DNA of 43,115 nucleotides, taken from the NCBI RefSeq assembly GCF_005502465.1, contig NZ_SCOT01000024.1:1-43115 (forward strand), written 5' to 3'. This stretch comes from Sphingopyxis sp. L1A2A (GTDB lineage Bacteria; Pseudomonadota; Alphaproteobacteria; Sphingomonadales; Sphingomonadaceae). Positions 41,431 to 43,115 of the stretch are shown here, piece after piece (within the stretch, counting starts at the first letter, position 1; each line of letters starts with the position of its first letter). The position numbers and the translations under genes are program-made. The notes under the pieces were generated by a model that made no database searches, was not told the DNA's origin, and worked only from the letters and a program-made list of their open reading frames with translations.

Positions 41431-41458
41431 TTGATTTTTCGGAGCGGCGTGTTATAAC
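41431..41458 (+). promoter_or_regulatory. Promoter of the AbrB-Doc operon, possibly leaderless
   Basis: TTGATT at 41431-41436 and TATAAC at 41453-41458 are a good -35/-10 pair with a 16-base spacer. The antitoxin ATG at 41465 lies only six bases after the -10, just where transcription should start, and there is no ribosome-binding site at a usable distance. The -10 lies in the palindrome GTTATAAC (41451-41458), a likely autoregulatory operator. Confidence 0.6.
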
Positions 41459-41464
41459 GAACGT

Positions 41465-41692
41465 ATGAACACGCCGCTCAAAATCACCAAAGTCGGCAAT
41501 AGCGCCGCCGTCATCCTGCCAAAAGAGCTGCTCGCGCGGTTGCGCGTCGCATTGGGCGATACGCTCTATGCTACGGAAGCCCCCGATGGTTTGCGTCTGA
41601 CAGCCTCCAATCCTGATTTCGCAGCCAAGATGGCGGTAGCCGAGGAAATCATGCGTGAGGATCGCGATATACTGCGCGTCCTAGCAAAATGA
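41465..41692 (+). CDS. AbrB/MazE-type antitoxin
   Basis: 75 residues. The N-terminal swapped-hairpin DNA-binding domain is MNTPLKITKVGNSAAVILPK, then ELLARLRVALGDTLYATEAP, typical of AbrB/MazE/SpoVT. The C-terminal about 25 residues (FAAKMAVAEEIMREDRDILR) are a helix that should wrap the toxin and block it. It overlaps the toxin start by four bases (ATGA), giving coupled translation. It should repress its own promoter through the GTTATAAC palindrome. In the original Phd-Doc system the antitoxin is of the Phd fold, so here a MazE-like domain has taken that role. Confidence 0.88.
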   Translation: MNTPLKITKVGNSAAVILPKELLARLRVALGDTLYATEAPDGLRLTASNPDFAAKMAVAEEIMREDRDILRVLAK

Positions 41693-42084
41693 CCGATCGC
41701 ATCGAGCCGGTCTGGCTCGATGCCGATGTGGCATTGGCGATCCATGACCGACAATTGGCCGAACATGGTGGCATATCGGGCGTGCGCGATTCGGGCATGC
41801 TGGAATCGGTCTTGGCGAGACCAAGGAATCAATGGGCATATGGCGAAGACGACCATATCGCGCTCGCCGCCGCCTATGCGTTTGGCTTAGCGCGGAATCA
41901 TCCTTTTGGTGACGGCAACAAAAGGACCGTGTGGGTGCTGGCGCGATTGTTTTTGCGGCTCAATGGACATCGGATAGCGTTTAGTCCCGACGCCGCCATT
42001 GCAGCGGCTCTCGCGCTGGCGGCAGGGGACCTCAGCGAAGCAGAATTGGCACAATGGTTTCGTGAACGCCTGATACCAAGTTGA
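41689..42084 (+). CDS. doc: Death-on-curing (Doc/Fic family) toxin
   Basis: 131 residues. The Fic-type motif HPFGDGNKRT is intact. It has Lys in place of the second glycine of AMPylating Fic proteins (GNGR), which is the Doc version; Doc is known to phosphorylate and inactivate elongation factor Tu. The N-terminus IEPVWLDADVALAIHDRQLA and GGISGVRDSGMLESVLARPR are the standard Doc core. No internal inhibitory helix is present, so neutralisation should come from the overlapping antitoxin. The frame is complete, with a likely active toxin. It ends 50 bases before the map start. Confidence 0.92.
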   Translation: MTDRIEPVWLDADVALAIHDRQLAEHGGISGVRDSGMLESVLARPRNQWAYGEDDHIALAAAYAFGLARNHPFGDGNKRTVWVLARLFLRLNGHRIAFSPDAAIAAALALAAGDLSEAELAQWFRERLIPS

Positions 42085-42134
42085 CGGCGCCCGCCCCCTC
42101 GCTTTTTCACCCTCCAGCCGCTATATCCCCTCTC

Positions 42135-42977
42135 ATGTACGACTATGTCTCCGTAACCACCGCCGACGCCGGCGCGCCGACCCCGGTGCGCGACGGCACG
42201 ATCAAGCTGCACGACGATGCGGGCTTTGCCGGGATGCGCAAGGCGGGGCGGCTGTCGGCCGAAATCCTCGATGCGCTGGTTCCCTTCGTCCAGCCGGGCG
42301 TGACCACCGCGGCGATCGACGACCTCGTCCGCACGATGATGCTCGATGGCGGCGGTATCCCCGCGACGCTCGGTTATCGCGGCTTCACCCACAGCTGCTG
42401 CACCAGCATCAACCATGTCGTGTGCCACGGCATCCCCGACGACAAGCCGGTGCGCGAGGGCGACATCGTCAACATCGACGTGACGACGATCATCGATGGC
42501 TGGCACGGAGACACCAGCCGCATGTATCTGGTCGGTGACGTGCCGATCAAGGCGAAGCGCCTCGTCGAAGTGACCTATGAATGCCTGATGCTGGGCATCG
42601 AGCAGGCGAAGCCCGGCAACCGCATGGGCGACGTCGCGCATGCGATCCAGAGCCACGCCGAGCGCCACCGCTATTCGGTCGTCCGCGACTTCTGCGGCCA
42701 TGGGCTGGGCCAGATGTTCCACGACGCCCCCGAAGTCGTCCACGCCGGGCGCCCCGGCACCGGCCCCGAACTCCGCCCCGGCATGTTCTTTACCATCGAG
42801 CCGATGATAAACACCGGCAAATATGCGGTGAAGATGCTGAACGACGGCTGGACCGCGGTCACCCGCGACCGTTCGCTGTCGGCGCAGTTTGAGCACAGCA
42901 TCGGGATCACCGAAACCGGCTGCGAGATTTTTACGGCGAGCCCGACGGGATTGAACGCGCCGCCGTGGCAAAGCTGA
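42135..42977 (+). CDS. map: Type I methionine aminopeptidase
   Basis: 280 residues from ATG 42135; a longer TTG-initiated frame from 42081 overlaps the toxin gene and adds an implausible N-terminus. It removes the initiator methionine from new proteins and is generally essential. All metal ligands are visible: VCHGIPDDK (substrate His), VNIDVTTIIDGWHGDTSRMY (two Asp), FCGHGLGQMFHDAPEV (His), FFTIEPMINTGKY (Glu) and AQFEHSIGIT (Glu). The N-terminal about 25 residues before TIKLHDDAGFAGMRKAGRLS form a short extension. Confidence 0.96.
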   Translation: MYDYVSVTTADAGAPTPVRDGTIKLHDDAGFAGMRKAGRLSAEILDALVPFVQPGVTTAAIDDLVRTMMLDGGGIPATLGYRGFTHSCCTSINHVVCHGIPDDKPVREGDIVNIDVTTIIDGWHGDTSRMYLVGDVPIKAKRLVEVTYECLMLGIEQAKPGNRMGDVAHAIQSHAERHRYSVVRDFCGHGLGQMFHDAPEVVHAGRPGTGPELRPGMFFTIEPMINTGKYAVKMLNDGWTAVTRDRSLSAQFEHSIGITETGCEIFTASPTGLNAPPWQS

Positions 42978-42996
42978 TCAGGGCGATGATTATTTC

Positions 42997-43078
42997 GTCA
43001 TCCCGGACTTGATCCGGGATCCCTGACGTCCACCCAGCGCTGGCCTTCGTGGACCCCGGATCAAGTCCGGGGTGACGA
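42997..43078. repeat. REP-like inverted repeat
   Basis: CGTCATCCCGGACTTGATCC on the left faces GGATCAAGTCCGGGGTGACG on the right, with short inner palindromes. It lies 20 bases after the map stop and may act as its mRNA 3' end. It is another member of the dispersed REP-like family in this window. Nothing else is visible to the window end. Confidence 0.75.
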
Positions 43079-43115
43079 TGGTGGGAGTCCGCCACCCTCC
43101 CGCACCCCCCACTTT

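Overview
The window is GC-rich, tightly packed bacterial chromosome. The gene content points to an alphaproteobacterium of the order Sphingomonadales, plausibly Sphingopyxis or a close relative (inference, no marker RNA is present). Supporting signs are a TrcR/DUF1013 regulator, a DUF1192 protein beside an MDR quinone oxidoreductase, large TonB-dependent receptors (TBDRs) with a FecI/FecR pair, sucC apart from sucD, and several REP-like inverted repeats. I see no rRNA, tRNA, CRISPR array, insertion sequence or prophage.

Layout. Bases 1-6756 are all on the minus strand: an APH-type phosphotransferase fused to a DUF6285-like domain (3' end cut by the window edge), a membrane protein, and an apparent operon of TBDR, JmjC/cupin-type oxygenase and TonB-C-domain protein. 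Bases 6844-12617 hold a second outer-membrane uptake and signalling cassette: ECF sigma factor, FecR anti-sigma, STN-containing TBDR and a small secreted PraB-like protein followed by two hairpins. Bases 12742-18365 are mostly plus-strand housekeeping and accessory genes: DUF1192, quinone oxidoreductase, lipoprotein, TrcR, an MBL-fold hydrolase and a DUF481 outer-membrane protein. Bases 18369-25330 are minus strand: a Tat-exported M20-family protein with altered metal ligands, class I fumarase, a MerC/Zur/membrane-protein cluster and a long-chain acyl-CoA ligase. Bases 25465-36397 are plus strand: a periplasmic protein, PabB-PabC fusion, aspartate aminotransferase, a 35-residue membrane peptide coupled to exported MsrA, a beta-lactamase-fold lipoprotein, sucC, etfBA and a DUF389 protein. 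The end holds a HerA-like ATPase (minus), a small conserved protein, clpA, an AbrB-Doc toxin-antitoxin pair and methionine aminopeptidase.

Most of the window is core metabolism (TCA cycle, electron-transfer flavoprotein, folate, proteolysis) mixed with envelope functions. The signals I rate highest are: two near-identical 22-bp palindromes sharing the core TTTACGTAAACG, one before etfBA and one before the phosphotransferase, suggesting a common acyl-CoA-catabolism regulon; an exported M20 protein that keeps the fold and catalytic glutamates but has lost three canonical metal ligands; a perfect 18-bp palindrome at the 5' end of the first TBDR gene; an unannotated small membrane peptide overlapping the start of msrA; and a toxin-antitoxin operon whose promoter geometry implies a leaderless transcript.
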